Source: Clostridiaceae bacterium AM27-36LB (GTDB taxonomy: Bacteria > Bacillota > Clostridia > Lachnospirales > Lachnospiraceae). Taken from it: DNA of 64,000 nt. Under the pieces are notes generated by a model. That model saw nothing but the letters and a program-made list of their open reading frames with translations. It searched no databases and was not told the DNA's origin. The translations under genes were made by a program, and so were the position numbers. Below are positions 1 through 8,895 of this stretch, piece after piece. How positions within the stretch are numbered: the stretch's first letter is position 1; the number at the start of each line of letters is the position of its first letter. The stretch covers positions 267,172 to 331,171 of the forward strand of contig QUJQ01000005.1 in the NCBI GenBank assembly GCA_003480725.1, in the 5' to 3' direction.

Positions 1-176
1 TTTCATAGGCATACAAAAGCCGGAACAATCTGCCGCCCGGTTTCCGGGAGCATGATTCCGGCTGTCCTCCTTTTTCATTATTTTTTCTTGCGATTGCCCA
101 CTTTGTACGCCAATGGCCTCAACAGAGGCAGTTGCGGCAAATAGATACGATCACTCCTTTCCTCAGCGGAACCGTA

Positions 177-1304
177 TTACACGCCCTCCGTGTCTACTTC
201 ATATACATCGCAGACCTCATCAGGCTTGAGTTTTAGTCTGGCAGACAAAAATGCTTCAATATCAAAGGTATTCCGCTTGTCTGCATCAGCTGTGTATTTG
301 AAATTGGGGTGCTTGGTGATGTCGTACTTATCCGAAAGGAAAGGACGCACACCGCGCAGCTGGAGGATACACTTGCCGCCATCCATAACAGCAAGCTCAT
401 CCTGGCTCATCAGCTCTTTACCCAATTTTTGATAGTTGAGGGAGTGGGAGGTTTCCCGGCCACGGCTCTCTCCGGTGTTGTAGGTGTCGATGGTTTCCTT
501 ACCCAGCACGGCAGCCAGCTCTTTGAGGGTAGTCGGCTCTTTACCGCCCAGAAAGATGGAAGTATCCATGTTACCGATAATGGTATCCGCGTTGTCCTTA
601 TAGATCGCCTTGAGCTGACTCTGTGCCTGCAACACCAGACAGGCTGAGATCTCACGGCTTCGGATGGTAGCAACCAGCTTTTCCAACTTGGGTATCTGGC
701 CAATGTTGGCGCATTCATCAATGAGACAGCGCACATGGATCGGGAGCCTGCCGCCATACACATCGTCGGCTTTTTCGCAGAGCAGGTTAAACAGCTGGGT
801 ATAACACATGGATATAAGGAAATTAAAGCTGTCATCTGTATCACTCATAATGAGGAACAGAGCAGTTTTCCGGTCTCCCAGAGTATCCAGCTCCAGCTCG
901 TCATAAGCTGTGACCTCACGCAACTCTGCAATGTCGAATACGGCAAGGCGAGCGCCGCAGGAAATCAAAATCGACTTAGCGGTTTTGCCGGCAGCCAGCT
1001 TATATTTCTTATACTGGCGCACCGCAAAGTGGTTTGGCTTCTCGGCTTCCAGTGCATCAAACATCAGGTCCACGGGGTTTTTGAACTCCTCGTCATCCTC
1101 CCGGACCTCCATGGCGTTGATGAACTCAATGAGGGTGGAGAAGTTTTGTTCCTCCACCGGAGCCTCATAATGGATATAGCCAATAAGCGCGCAGTACAAC
1201 AAGGTTTCTGCTTTTACCCAGAAATCGTCTCCGGCCTTGCCTTCGCCTTTGGTGTTGGCGATCAGCGTTGTTACCAGCTTCAAGATGTCCTTTTCGCTAT
1301 GGAT
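177..1304 (-). CDS. virD4: VirD4/TraG-type IV coupling protein, 3' exon
   Basis: This is the C-terminal 375 residues of the coupling ATPase that delivers the relaxase-DNA complex to the conjugative secretion channel. The exon starts at Ile-His-Ser-Glu-Lys and contains a Walker-B-like LIDECANIGQIP and the VLQAQSQLKAIY and GNMDTSIFLGGKE stretches typical of the family. The open frame can be followed upstream to a TTG at 1421, but those 39 codons translate group II intron domains V/VI and are not native. Joining this exon to 3685-4386 gives an in-frame protein of 609 residues, the usual family length. The gene is functional only if the intron is spliced. Confidence 0.88.
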   Translation of the reverse strand: MHSEKDILKLVTTLIANTKGEGKAGDDFWVKAETLLYCALIGYIHYEAPVEEQNFSTLIEFINAMEVREDDEEFKNPVDLMFDALEAEKPNHFAVRQYKKYKLAAGKTAKSILISCGARLAVFDIAELREVTAYDELELDTLGDRKTALFLIMSDTDDSFNFLISMCYTQLFNLLCEKADDVYGGRLPIHVRCLIDECANIGQIPKLEKLVATIRSREISACLVLQAQSQLKAIYKDNADTIIGNMDTSIFLGGKEPTTLKELAAVLGKETIDTYNTGESRGRETSHSLNYQKLGKELMSQDELAVMDGGKCILQLRGVRPFLSDKYDITKHPNFKYTADADKRNTFDIEAFLSARLKLKPDEVCDVYEVDTEGV

Positions 1305-1345
1305 GTCGGGTAAGAGACTGGCATTGCTGCCAGCCCCTCCCCTAA

Positions 1346-1379
1346 GAACCGTACGTGACAGTTTCCCGTCATACGGCTC
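1346..1379 (-). ncRNA. Group II intron domain V
   Basis: On the minus strand this 34-nt segment starts GAGCCGTATG and ends CACGTACGGTTC. It folds as the highly conserved catalytic domain V hairpin, including the AGC catalytic triad. It sits between the maturase stop (1418) and the domain VI hairpin. Confidence 0.92.
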
Positions 1380-1417
1380 AAGCCTATCGTAAGGCCTCGT
1401 GTAAAACGAAACCCGGC

Positions 1418-3082
1418 TCAAATCAAGTAGTTTGGCTCATGCAGATTTCGATGGCACCAGGGATGTACCATAATAGCGGGCCATTTCCTGTTGTTTTCGG
1501 TAATAAAATGCGTCTTGAATCCTGTTTCGGATGTAATTCTTTCTCCGCATACAGGGCAGCACCGTTTCTGGTTGTTCCAGATTTTAACGAGTTTTTCTCG
1601 TCCTTTGGTACTGTTCAACATTCTTTCCCCGTCACGTTCCTCATAATATCCCGTCCATCTTTCATCGAATGGGTTGGCTTCGGCGGCGATTTTCCTAAAT
1701 CGGATGATTTTAGTATTTGCCGCGTATTCCAGTTTGAGGTATTTTTCATCGAAATCTTTACCGCGGAAAGCAGGCTCTGTTGCAAACGTCCACGTTCGGT
1801 TATCAATATGGTGCCAGTATTTGTTGGCAATCCATTTCCTACCTTTTCGCTTGTGTCTGCGGGAAGCCCACCTCCATAGGCACTCGAAAATCCTGTGGTC
1901 AACCAATCCAAAAATATCCGCCGAAACTACGTAGCGGTGGTAGTTGACCCAACCACGAATGACAGGATTTAACTTGCGAATGAGCAAGTCCTGTGTGGCT
2001 GTTTTGTTTTCCCTAACGATAGTCCGTACTTTTTTGAGGAAGGATTTTATTGCATTCTTTGATGGCTTGATGAGTAATTTTCCGTTGTATTTCCGAATAT
2101 TTTGCCCAAGGAAGTCAAAGCCGTCGCTGATGTGCGTGATCACCGTTTTTTCCTCTGAGAGTTGCAGACCGCGTTCCGCCAGAAAGTCCTTGATGAGCGG
2201 CATAACCTCGTTACGCAAAGTTTCCGGGCTTTTCCCGGTGACGATAAAGTCGTCGGCATATCGCACGAAATTAATCTGGTCGTAGATGGTTTTACCTGCC
2301 ACCGTCCGTCTCATCGGGAATCTTTCTTTTAGAGTCCGCTCCAGACCGTCCAAGGTCATGTTCATCAAAACTGGCGATATTGTGCCACCCTGTGGGGTTC
2401 CTTCCTCTGTCGGAAAAAGTTTTCTGGTTTCCACAAAGCCACATTTCAGCCACTTTTCGAGCATTTCCTTGTCTATTGGGATATTTTCCATTAACCAGCT
2501 ATGGCTGATATGGTCAAAGCACCCTTTAATATCTCCCTCCAAAATCCATTGAGGGGAACCGGCTCTACACAAATCGTTAAAGCATTGCCCGATGGCATCG
2601 TGTGTGCTTCTTCCAATTCTAAAGCCGTAGGAGTTCGGGTCTGCCAGAGTTTCTGCCAATGGTTCCAGTGCAAACTTATATAACGTCTGCATGGCGCGGT
2701 CTGTCATCGTTGGAATACTCAGCGGGCGTAATTTTCCGTTTTTCTTCGGGATATACACCCGTCTGAGAGGTTGGGGCTTATAGCCCCGGCGTTTGAGTTT
2801 ATCAATCGCCTCGAATTTGCCTTTTGGCGTTTTCCATAATTCATGGTCTACACCAGCGGTATTTTTGCCTTTATTGCTTGTCACACGCTTCACTGCCAAT
2901 GCTTTGGCGTAGAAAGAATGTGTCAACAGCCATTGCAGGGATTTCACCTTGTTGTGATGACCGTCTTTTTGAGCCTTTACGATACGCATTTGCAGCTTTT
3001 TAACATAGGCCTCCGCTTTCTTCCAATCAATGGTTTCCCAGCTTTGTACCCTGTCAGCAGGCGCACACAGTTTCCTGTTCAT
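1418..3082 (-). CDS. ltrA: Group II intron-encoded reverse transcriptase/maturase
   Basis: A 554-residue protein that promotes intron splicing and reverse splicing into DNA. The reverse transcriptase domain includes GTPQGGTISPVL (about 228-239) and the catalytic YADD at 275-278. The maturase X domain contains RGWVNYHR. The C-terminal ~45 residues form an HNH endonuclease domain with CCPVCG and HPWCHRNLH. All parts look intact, so the intron may still be mobile. The start has a strong AGGAGG eight bases upstream. It lies wholly within the intron and on the same strand as the host gene. Confidence 0.95.
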   Translation of the reverse strand: MNRKLCAPADRVQSWETIDWKKAEAYVKKLQMRIVKAQKDGHHNKVKSLQWLLTHSFYAKALAVKRVTSNKGKNTAGVDHELWKTPKGKFEAIDKLKRRGYKPQPLRRVYIPKKNGKLRPLSIPTMTDRAMQTLYKFALEPLAETLADPNSYGFRIGRSTHDAIGQCFNDLCRAGSPQWILEGDIKGCFDHISHSWLMENIPIDKEMLEKWLKCGFVETRKLFPTEEGTPQGGTISPVLMNMTLDGLERTLKERFPMRRTVAGKTIYDQINFVRYADDFIVTGKSPETLRNEVMPLIKDFLAERGLQLSEEKTVITHISDGFDFLGQNIRKYNGKLLIKPSKNAIKSFLKKVRTIVRENKTATQDLLIRKLNPVIRGWVNYHRYVVSADIFGLVDHRIFECLWRWASRRHKRKGRKWIANKYWHHIDNRTWTFATEPAFRGKDFDEKYLKLEYAANTKIIRFRKIAAEANPFDERWTGYYEERDGERMLNSTKGREKLVKIWNNQKRCCPVCGERITSETGFKTHFITENNRKWPAIMVHPWCHRNLHEPNYLI

Positions 3083-3684
3083 TTGCGATTCCTCCTTTCA
3101 AAAGTTCTGTAAATTCTCTCGTAAAGATAGACCTGCTGGAAGTCAGCCCGCTTTCACGTGGGATACTGTTTCAATCCCTATCCGTCCTCATTACAGGGTC
3201 GGCATTCGCTTTTTCCAGCGTTCCTTACCCGCGTTTCTATCGGCTTTCCTTGCGGTCAGCTTTCCGAATATCGGAGAGAGCGCGGGCTTACCACGTTTCA
3301 CGTAATTAACCGTGTAGGTTAGGTGCCGCCTATCCGCCGGCAGTCTTGTTTGTCCATGTGTTCCCAGCTTACAGGAGAACATCCGACTGCACACCTTTTG
3401 GTTCAGGCTTATCAGCAACTTTAGCCTGGTTCCCGCTAACGACGTTTAACAGCGATTTACTTACATTCACCATACTACACAAGCCAAGCTCCCCAGCCGG
3501 ACGTTGCTTCCAGCTTTTCGCCTCTGCCTCGCGGTTTTGGCTTGACCCTTTCGGGAGGGCTACCTTTTCTCGTCATGCTGCCTCACGGCCGTTGCCAGCC
3601 GCTTCGGTGACGATAGGCTACTGATAATGGAATAACAGGTTCGGTCAGCGCCGAACAGTTTAATTACGCGACCTCGTGTCGCGC

Positions 3685-4386
3685 ATAGGCGAAAGGGTTA
3701 TAGTGCATGGACTTCTTGAAGTTGATGGTATTTAGGACCTTGATTCGGTACGGCTCATAAATGACCTTGCCGTGCTTATCCTTCATGGGCTTTCCGTCTT
3801 TCCCCAGTTTGGGTGCGCCCCTTTGGAGCATTTTCCCGCACTCCACCAAAATGGTTCCCTTCGGGTCTGTGACCACATAGGAACTGTGCATCTGCATCAG
3901 ATTCGGTTTGAGCCAGAAGCGGGTCTTACCGGAACCGGAGCCGCCAATCACCAGCACATTTTTGTTTCTGGCGGTCTTTGGGTCCTTGGGGCGGCTGTTC
4001 ATTGTCAGGCTCTCCGTTTTCGTCAGAATCACATTGTTCTGGAATACCGGGTCGATGTAGGGTGCAATGTCCTCATGGGTTCCCCACCGGGCGGAACCGT
4101 ATTCCATGCCGTGCCTGTACTTCTTGGCGTTCTTGCTTTTCAGGTATACAGCCAGCCGCAGGCCGCCGCAGCAGCACAGGCCCACCAGCAGGTCCAGCGG
4201 GTGCAGGCTGGGCCACCAGCTGGCCAGCGCCACCGGCAGCGTGGAGAAGAACGAGAGCATTTTTGCCGAAGCGTCCGCACCCACGGCCATCCGCCACGCT
4301 TCACCGAAGTTGGTGGAGAAAAGCCCCATCAGGATATACGGCAGATTCAGCAAAATGAGCTTTTTGATGTTCAGCTGCTTTTTCAT
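3685..4386 (-). CDS. virD4: VirD4/TraG-type IV coupling protein, 5' exon
   Basis: The N-terminal 234 residues: membrane segments near residues 10-30 and 60-80, then a nucleotide-binding Walker A GGSGSGKTRFW. The native frame continues only six codons into the intron before a stop. The start codon overlaps the pcfB stop by four bases (ATGA), so the two genes are translationally coupled. Together with 177-1304 it encodes the complete coupling ATPase after splicing. Confidence 0.9.
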
Positions 4387-4883
4387 CGTTCCAGCTCCTT
4401 CCGCTTGTTCCGGTCCACGACGGCGTGTTTTACCAGTTCTTTGAACTGGCTCAGCTTTGCCAGCACGGACGGGCGCTCGGATTTCTCCGCCTTCTTGACC
4501 TTTTTCCCGGTGTACTCGGTAAAAGCAGCGGTCAGGGCATCCGCGTCCCGACCCTTGAAAAAGATCAGGTACTTGGGTGGGGAGCTGCTGCGGTCCTTCT
4601 TCACCGCATAGTCCACGCCGTATTTCCGGGCGATCTTCTCAAACTCCTTGATGGAGGGGTCGGTGATCTCGATGTTGGAAACCCCTTGGTTTTGACCAAT
4701 CAGCTGTTTCACCGTCTGCTTGCCCTGGGGCTTCACAGGCGCGTCACGGCTTCTCTGCTTTTGCAGCTTCTTTTCCTTGCGGTGGGCAAGGTACTTGGTG
4801 ATGGCGGCTTTCATCAACCGCCCGGTAAACTTTGTTCCGCTGACTACCAGCGTCAAAGTCCTGTTTTCCACTTCCTCCTGCAT
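4383..4883 (-). CDS. pcfB: PcfB-family conjugation protein (DUF3801)
   Basis: A 166-residue basic protein beginning MQEEVENRTLTL, with a central nucleic-acid-binding-like region and a Lys/Glu-rich tail. It matches the PcfB/DUF3801 family, which always sits just before the coupling protein in enterococcal and clostridial conjugative systems; PcfB of plasmid pCF10 is an accessory factor for relaxase and coupling-protein function. GGAGG lies nine bases before the ATG. It overlaps virD4 by four bases. Confidence 0.85.
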   Translation of the reverse strand: MQEEVENRTLTLVVSGTKFTGRLMKAAITKYLAHRKEKKLQKQRSRDAPVKPQGKQTVKQLIGQNQGVSNIEITDPSIKEFEKIARKYGVDYAVKKDRSSSPPKYLIFFKGRDADALTAAFTEYTGKKVKKAEKSERPSVLAKLSQFKELVKHAVVDRNKRKELER

Positions 4884-4930
4884 AGGTCATCGCCTCCTTT
4901 CCACGGATTTTGCAGGGGTGGCGCTTGATA

Positions 4931-4972
4931 CTAAGGCGGGACCACCAGCCGCCGCAGCAGGTATTTCAGCAT
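4931..4972 (-). CDS. Possible 13-residue peptide
   Basis: An ATG with AAAGGAG six bases upstream opens a 13-codon frame (MLKYLLRRLVVPP). It fills the gap between pcfB and the next gene. It could be a short leader or a decayed gene; there is no other evidence for function. Confidence 0.25.
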   Translation of the reverse strand: MLKYLLRRLVVPP

Positions 4973-4984
4973 GGCAGGCTCCTT

Positions 4985-5296
4985 TCAGCGCAGCTGGTCG
5001 GAGCGTTCATAGTACAGATGGCCCTGGCGCACTTTGGCATGGCTGAGAATCTTGATGTGGCCCTTTTCCTGGTTCTCCAGGCTTTTCTGGTATCCGGCCT
5101 CCGTCAGAAACAGGCGGGTTCGTTCACCTTTCCAGCCCACCGGGGAATCGTCGGTCAGCACATCGAAGATAATCATGTGCCGGGTGTCATCGGCAAACCG
5201 CTCCAAATCCATGTACTCATGGCCGTGGTAGTTCTGCGCCCCGGCTTTGAGGCGCATTTCCTCCATCAGCTGGCCCACGTTCTTACGCTCAGGCAT
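4985..5296 (-). CDS. Conserved conjugative-element protein, paralogue of 6866-7141
   Basis: A 103-residue protein with a core of the form RFxDxTRxMIxFxVL, RLFLTEAGYQ and a basic IKILSHAKVR segment. The product of 6866-7141 in the same element has the same pattern, so the two are paralogues. I recall this as an uncharacterised family common in Clostridiales conjugative elements (possibly DUF5720). No catalytic motif or membrane segment is visible. Its start overlaps the end of the upstream gene by eight bases. Confidence 0.7.
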   Translation of the reverse strand: MPERKNVGQLMEEMRLKAGAQNYHGHEYMDLERFADDTRHMIIFDVLTDDSPVGWKGERTRLFLTEAGYQKSLENQEKGHIKILSHAKVRQGHLYYERSDQLR

Positions 5297-5651
5297 GGCG
5301 TGCGCCTCCTTTCCCGCGTCCCTGGCCCTTCACGGTCAGGATACCGTCCAGGGTGGTGGCGGTGATCCGCAGGCGCTCGGCGGTGGCAATGTCATTCTTC
5401 ACGGTCTCGTCGATGCCGTGGCCGCAGACCACCAGCACATGGGACCGGCGCAGGTAGTCCCGCGCCATATCCAGCCCGTCCTTGTGTTCCTGGGGAATCT
5501 CGTCCTTGAGGAAGGTAGGCAGGAACAGCACCGGGCAGATGGGCGAATACCCGGCGTCGTACACCTGACGACAGTAGGCCGCAGCGCTCTCGGCGTTCTC
5601 ATACTGGCTGTTGCTCCAGGGAGCCGTAATGTAGGCAAGAGGTCGTTTCAT
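5289..5651 (-). CDS. DUF4406/DUF7768-like protein, nucleoside deoxyribosyltransferase fold
   Basis: A 120-residue protein starting KRPLAYITAPWS, a phosphate-binding-like turn as in nucleoside 2-deoxyribosyltransferase relatives, with YCRQVYDAGYSPICP and SHVLVVCGHGID further on. Such proteins are frequent in phages and conjugative elements; the substrate is unknown. AAAGGA precedes the ATG. It is translationally linked to the next gene by an eight-base overlap. Confidence 0.65.
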   Translation of the reverse strand: MKRPLAYITAPWSNSQYENAESAAAYCRQVYDAGYSPICPVLFLPTFLKDEIPQEHKDGLDMARDYLRRSHVLVVCGHGIDETVKNDIATAERLRITATTLDGILTVKGQGRGKGGARHA

Positions 5652-5691
5652 GGCAAAATCCTTTCTCCCGGTGTGTCCGGGCAGCAGAAAA

Positions 5692-5710
5692 GCGGCTGTT
5701 TACCAGCCGC
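5692..5710 (-). terminator. Terminator overlapping the stop of the initiator-like gene
   Basis: A 7-bp stem GCGGCTG/CAGCCGC with a 5-base loop that contains the TAA of the 5700-6578 gene, followed on the minus strand by TTTTCTG. A short, probably partial terminator. Confidence 0.5.
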
Positions 5711-6578
5711 CTGCGTACATATCGTGGTTGACTTGTGCGGTGTAGTGATTGCTGATCGTTGTAGGCGCATTAAACAGCACCGCAAGCAGATACTGCTTCA
5801 TGTTGCGGACCTCGGTGGTATTTTTCTGCAAGCTGTCCATGACAAACCGGATATGCTCGCTGTCCAGCTTCAAAAACCGGGAGCGCACCACCTCATGGGG
5901 GAAGTCGCTGCCTGCAATCCGGGTGGTTTTGCGCTTTGCACAGATAGTTTCTACCATCAGCTCCACGATCTCATCCAAATCCTCCCGATAGGTGGCAAAC
6001 TCCCTGCACAGGTAGTCATACTCGATGTTCTCTAAAATCAATTCCCGATAATTTTCTATCTCGGAGACAGACATCGCATCCCTTCCTTTCCGTTCCGGCG
6101 GTCTTGCCGCCGCTGTTTCCCGGAAGGGAATGGAATCGGTACTTGATCCATGGGTAATTGATTTTTGAGTATTTGATTTCTCTATATTTAATTCTGCGGG
6201 CTTTTCCGTATCCGGTTTCACCATATCCGGGTTTTCCGTATCTGGTGAAGCCGTATCCGGCTGGGGCGTATCCGGGTTCTTCGGCTGTGGTTGCTCGTAG
6301 ATAACATACTCGGTATCACTGATCCGACCCTGTTTGTCCCGCAGTTGATGACGGACAATGTACCCGGCAGCTTCCAGCTCCCGCAGCGCGCCGCCGATAG
6401 CGTCCACGCCCTCTTTGCAGATGGCGGCAAGCCCTCTGGTGGTATAGTTCCAGTCCTCCGGTAAGGACAGTATCATGGAAAGCAGCCCCTTGGCTTTCAG
6501 GGACAGTTTCCCGTTGCGTAAATGGTGATTGCTCATCACGGTATAATCTCTGGTTCGTTCAATGCGAAATACGGCCAT
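5700..6578 (-). CDS. Replication-initiator-like winged-helix protein (DUF6017-type)
   Basis: A 292-residue protein. The N-terminal ~100 residues (MAVFRIERTRDYTVM, LSLKAKGLLSMILSLP, TTRGLAAICKEG) form the winged-helix domain seen in RepA/DnaD-like initiators. A Pro/Asp/Thr-rich linker follows, and the C-terminal ~130 residues contain EYDYLCREF and VRSRFLKLDSEHI. Position next to parAB fits a role in replication or maintenance of the excised circle. The ATG at 6578 was chosen because AAGGAG lies eight bases upstream; the in-frame ATG at 6596 lies inside that ribosome site. Confidence 0.75.
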   Translation of the reverse strand: MAVFRIERTRDYTVMSNHHLRNGKLSLKAKGLLSMILSLPEDWNYTTRGLAAICKEGVDAIGGALRELEAAGYIVRHQLRDKQGRISDTEYVIYEQPQPKNPDTPQPDTASPDTENPDMVKPDTEKPAELNIEKSNTQKSITHGSSTDSIPFRETAAARPPERKGRDAMSVSEIENYRELILENIEYDYLCREFATYREDLDEIVELMVETICAKRKTTRIAGSDFPHEVVRSRFLKLDSEHIRFVMDSLQKNTTEVRNMKQYLLAVLFNAPTTISNHYTAQVNHDMYAGGW

Positions 6579-6617
6579 TGACCTCACTCCTTCCAAATTT
6601 CTCAGGGTATGAAAAAA

Positions 6618-6645
6618 GCCACAATCCTGTAAAAAGAATTGTGGC
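6618..6645 (-). terminator. Rho-independent terminator
   Basis: On the minus strand, GCCACAAT and ATTGTGGC form an 8-bp stem with a 12-base loop, followed directly by TTTTTT. It lies just after the stop of the 6648-6833 gene and before the initiator-like gene. Confidence 0.75.
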
Positions 6646-6647
6646 AG

Positions 6648-6833
6648 TCAGCTGTTTTGTTCACTTTTTCTGCGCCGGTAGGGGCGCTTGGGAATGGGCG
6701 GTTTGTCCAACAGGTCATCTCCCTGAGAGAATGGCAGAGTTTGCAGAACACGGTCAATCTCCATAGATTCCATATCATGCTGGGAATGGCAATCCTCCCG
6801 GATTGCTTCCCGGATTTCCTTTACAGTACACAT
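6648..6833 (-). CDS. Small conserved element protein, unknown function
   Basis: A 61-residue protein (MCTVKEIREAI…) with an acidic first half and a strongly basic C-terminus (PKRPYRRRKSE). I do not recognise a named family. The ATG at 6833 follows AAAGGA with five bases between; a TTG farther upstream has no ribosome site. It lies between a parB-linked gene and the initiator-like gene, and a good terminator follows. Confidence 0.55.
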   Translation of the reverse strand: MCTVKEIREAIREDCHSQHDMESMEIDRVLQTLPFSQGDDLLDKPPIPKRPYRRRKSEQNS

Positions 6834-6865
6834 TTCAATCCTTTCCTTTCGCAATAATAACTTGT

Positions 6866-7141
6866 TTATGAGTGGCGGCGGCGCTTGTCCGGCTTAAAAT
6901 CGAGGATATGTCCCTCAATCACACGGGCGTACCGCTTGATTTTGATTTCCCGGCGCTGCTGGCTTTGCAGGGCGGTCTGATAGCCGTCCTCCGTAAGAAA
7001 CAGCCGCATTTCATCACCGGGACTGCCGTAGGCACAGGAACGCAGGACAGAAAACTCAATCATCCGGCGGGTATTATCCTGAAAACGCTCCACGGCAAGA
7101 ATGTTGTGTCCTTTCAGCTCACGGGCTGAAATATCCCTCAT
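6866..7141 (-). CDS. Conserved conjugative-element protein, paralogue of 4985-5296
   Basis: A 91-residue protein starting MRDISARELKGHNIL, with RFQDNTRRMIEFSVL, RLFLTEDGYQ and a basic tail. The central pattern is shared with the 103-residue protein 1.9 kb downstream, so the element carries two diverged copies of this unknown family. GAAAGGAG precedes the start. No enzyme motif is seen. Confidence 0.7.
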   Translation of the reverse strand: MRDISARELKGHNILAVERFQDNTRRMIEFSVLRSCAYGSPGDEMRLFLTEDGYQTALQSQQRREIKIKRYARVIEGHILDFKPDKRRRHS

Positions 7142-7155
7142 AGGCTGCTCCTTTC

Positions 7156-8091
7156 TCAGCGTTCATGTTGCTGTTGGCGTTTTTTCTGCCACTGTTCCAG
7201 CAGCTTGATAATGGTTTCCTGCATCCGCTGGGGCGTGTAGCTCTTGGGAAAATACTTCCGCAGAGTGTCAGATGTGAAGGTCACCTTGTCCAGATCGCTT
7301 TTCTTTTCCTCTCCCATGATGGCCCGCATCACATCAATGGATAAATGTCCCTCCTGGCTGAATTTCTTGAGCCGCTGAGCCTGGGAGAGAGAAGGGGTAG
7401 CTTGTTCGCTGTCCATCGCGTCCAAAAGCTGTACCTGTTCCTCTTTTTTCAGGAACGACAGCTCATAGGCTGGATTAAAGGCGATTTTCTTTTCATCCAC
7501 CATATCCAGCAGTTCGGGAATTAACTCGGTGAGGCGGATATAGCGAGAAATCTGGTTACGGCTTTGGCCGACCTGTTCTGCCAAAATTTCTCTGGATTCT
7601 TTACCAGCCAACTTCCGCCCAACTTGGGCGGAAGTTAAATCCATGCGTTCTCCCTGATGTCGCATAGCCTCCAGCTTCATCTTATAAGCGAAAGCTCTCT
7701 CACTGGGGAGCAGGCTTTCACGCTGCAAGTTGCTGTCCACCATAATGATGGTGGCAGCGTCATCGTCCAAATCCCGGACAATGACCGGCATGGTTTCTTT
7801 CTCAGCCAGTTCACTGGCCCTGTGCCGCCTGTGTCCGGCTACTAATTCATAGCCGCCCTCCGGGTCAGGTCTTGCAATCGCCGGAACCAGCACACCATAC
7901 TGCCGAACACTGTCGGCGGTCTCCATCATGGATTCATCATCCTTGACTTTGAACGGATGGTTCTTAAAAGGGTGCAGTTCAGACAGTGGGATTTCCAACA
8001 CCCGTTCCCGCTGTGCGTCGGCACGGCCTTCTTCGGTGGAGAACAGATCATCTACCGAGGCCAGCTCTATTTTTTTCGCGCTGCTTTTCAA
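7156..8091 (-). CDS. parB: ParB/Spo0J-family partition protein
   Basis: A 311-residue CTP-switch DNA-binding partition protein. The N-terminal ParB domain has the GHRRHRA motif and SNLQRE, followed by a helix-turn-helix region (EILAEQVGQSRNQISRYI) that would bind a parS-like centromere. The start is a TTG at 8091 with GGAGG nine bases upstream, lying inside the parA coding sequence; the genes overlap by 44 bases. It probably stabilises the element together with ParA. Confidence 0.93.
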   Translation of the reverse strand: MKSSAKKIELASVDDLFSTEEGRADAQRERVLEIPLSELHPFKNHPFKVKDDESMMETADSVRQYGVLVPAIARPDPEGGYELVAGHRRHRASELAEKETMPVIVRDLDDDAATIIMVDSNLQRESLLPSERAFAYKMKLEAMRHQGERMDLTSAQVGRKLAGKESREILAEQVGQSRNQISRYIRLTELIPELLDMVDEKKIAFNPAYELSFLKKEEQVQLLDAMDSEQATPSLSQAQRLKKFSQEGHLSIDVMRAIMGEEKKSDLDKVTFTSDTLRKYFPKSYTPQRMQETIIKLLEQWQKKRQQQHER

Positions 8092-8869
8092 GTTTCAACA
8101 CCTCCTTCGTCAGATTTTTGTAGCCCTCTGCCACCTTGCCGCCGGGATCGTGGGCAAAAATGCTTTTTCCCTCGGCGCTGATTTCCTTAGCCCGAACAGA
8201 ATGGGGGATCTCTATGCCGAATACTTTGATCTTGCTTCCATAGGTCTCCCGCAGGAGAGCGGAGATCTCTTTGGCAAAGTTGGTTCGGCTGTCCACCATT
8301 GTCAGCAGGATACCGTCTATCTGAAGCTTTGGGTTGATCTGCCGCTTTACCTTGTTTACCGTGGAGAGCAGCTGTTCCAGCCCTTTTGCGGGCAGATACT
8401 CCGCCTGAACGGGAATTATGATCCTGTTTGCAGCGGCCAGCGCATTGACTGTGAGCATCCCAAGGGAGGGCTGGCAGTCGATGAGGATATGGGAGTATTG
8501 CCCCTTCAGCGTGTCCAGATATTGCCGCAAGATAGTCTCACGGCTCATGGCATTTACCAGGGATACTTCCATACCGGATAACTGGATGTCCGCAGGCATC
8601 AGGTCAACGCCTTCTGCATGATGCAGAATACCTTCTCCGGGGCGTATAGGCTGATCCATCAGAATTTTGCCCATTGCATCCGACAGTGTAAATGGCAGCT
8701 TGTCTGGTTGCGGATTTCCCAAGCTGATTGTCAGGCTTCCTTGCGGGTCCCCGTCAATCAGAAGCACTTTCTTTCCGGCCTGTGCCAGACCTATTCCCAA
8801 GTTCGCACAGGTTGTTGTTTTGCCAACACCGCCTTTCTGGTTGGCGATGGCGATGATTTGCGTGTTCAA
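8048..8869 (-). CDS. parA: ParA/Soj-family partition ATPase
   Basis: A 273-residue deviant-Walker ATPase: KGGVGKTT at 12-19, LLIDGDPQGS (A') and HILIDCQPSLG (Walker B). Members bind the nucleoid and, with ParB, segregate DNA. The start is a TTG at 8869 with GGAGG five bases before it. It is the first gene of the element next to the inferred rlmD junction, the usual place for parA in this element type. Confidence 0.94.
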   Translation of the reverse strand: MNTQIIAIANQKGGVGKTTTCANLGIGLAQAGKKVLLIDGDPQGSLTISLGNPQPDKLPFTLSDAMGKILMDQPIRPGEGILHHAEGVDLMPADIQLSGMEVSLVNAMSRETILRQYLDTLKGQYSHILIDCQPSLGMLTVNALAAANRIIIPVQAEYLPAKGLEQLLSTVNKVKRQINPKLQIDGILLTMVDSRTNFAKEISALLRETYGSKIKVFGIEIPHSVRAKEISAEGKSIFAHDPGGKVAEGYKNLTKEVLKLEKQREKNRAGLGR

Positions 8870-8895
8870 ATAAACCTCCTCCTTCTACAAAAAAT

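Larger units (their letters stand above)
1305..3684 (-). mobile_element. Group II intron with reverse transcriptase, inserted in virD4
   Basis: A 2380-nt retroelement interrupts the coupling-protein gene. Its 3' part has a canonical domain V (1346-1379) followed by a domain VI hairpin with a bulged A seven bases from an AC end at 1305. The maturase ORF lies in the domain IV position. The 5' boundary is placed at 3684, where the intron begins GCGCG rather than the usual GTGYG; the base is inferred from reading-frame continuity (…Asn-Pro-Phe-Ala-Tyr joined to Ile-His-Ser-Glu-Lys). The insertion is between codons (phase 0). Bases 3083-3684 hold the 5' intron RNA domains and no gene. Confidence 0.9.

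Noticed and set aside
1305..1421. Native N-terminus for the 3' coupling-protein fragment starting at TTG 1421
   Set aside because: These codons translate intron domains V and VI and have no homology to the family.
3772..4611. 279-codon plus-strand ORF
   Set aside because: Antisense shadow of virD4 and pcfB in G+C-rich DNA; no recognisable protein features.
5247..6035. 262-codon plus-strand ORF
   Set aside because: Antisense to three supported genes, with no family features.
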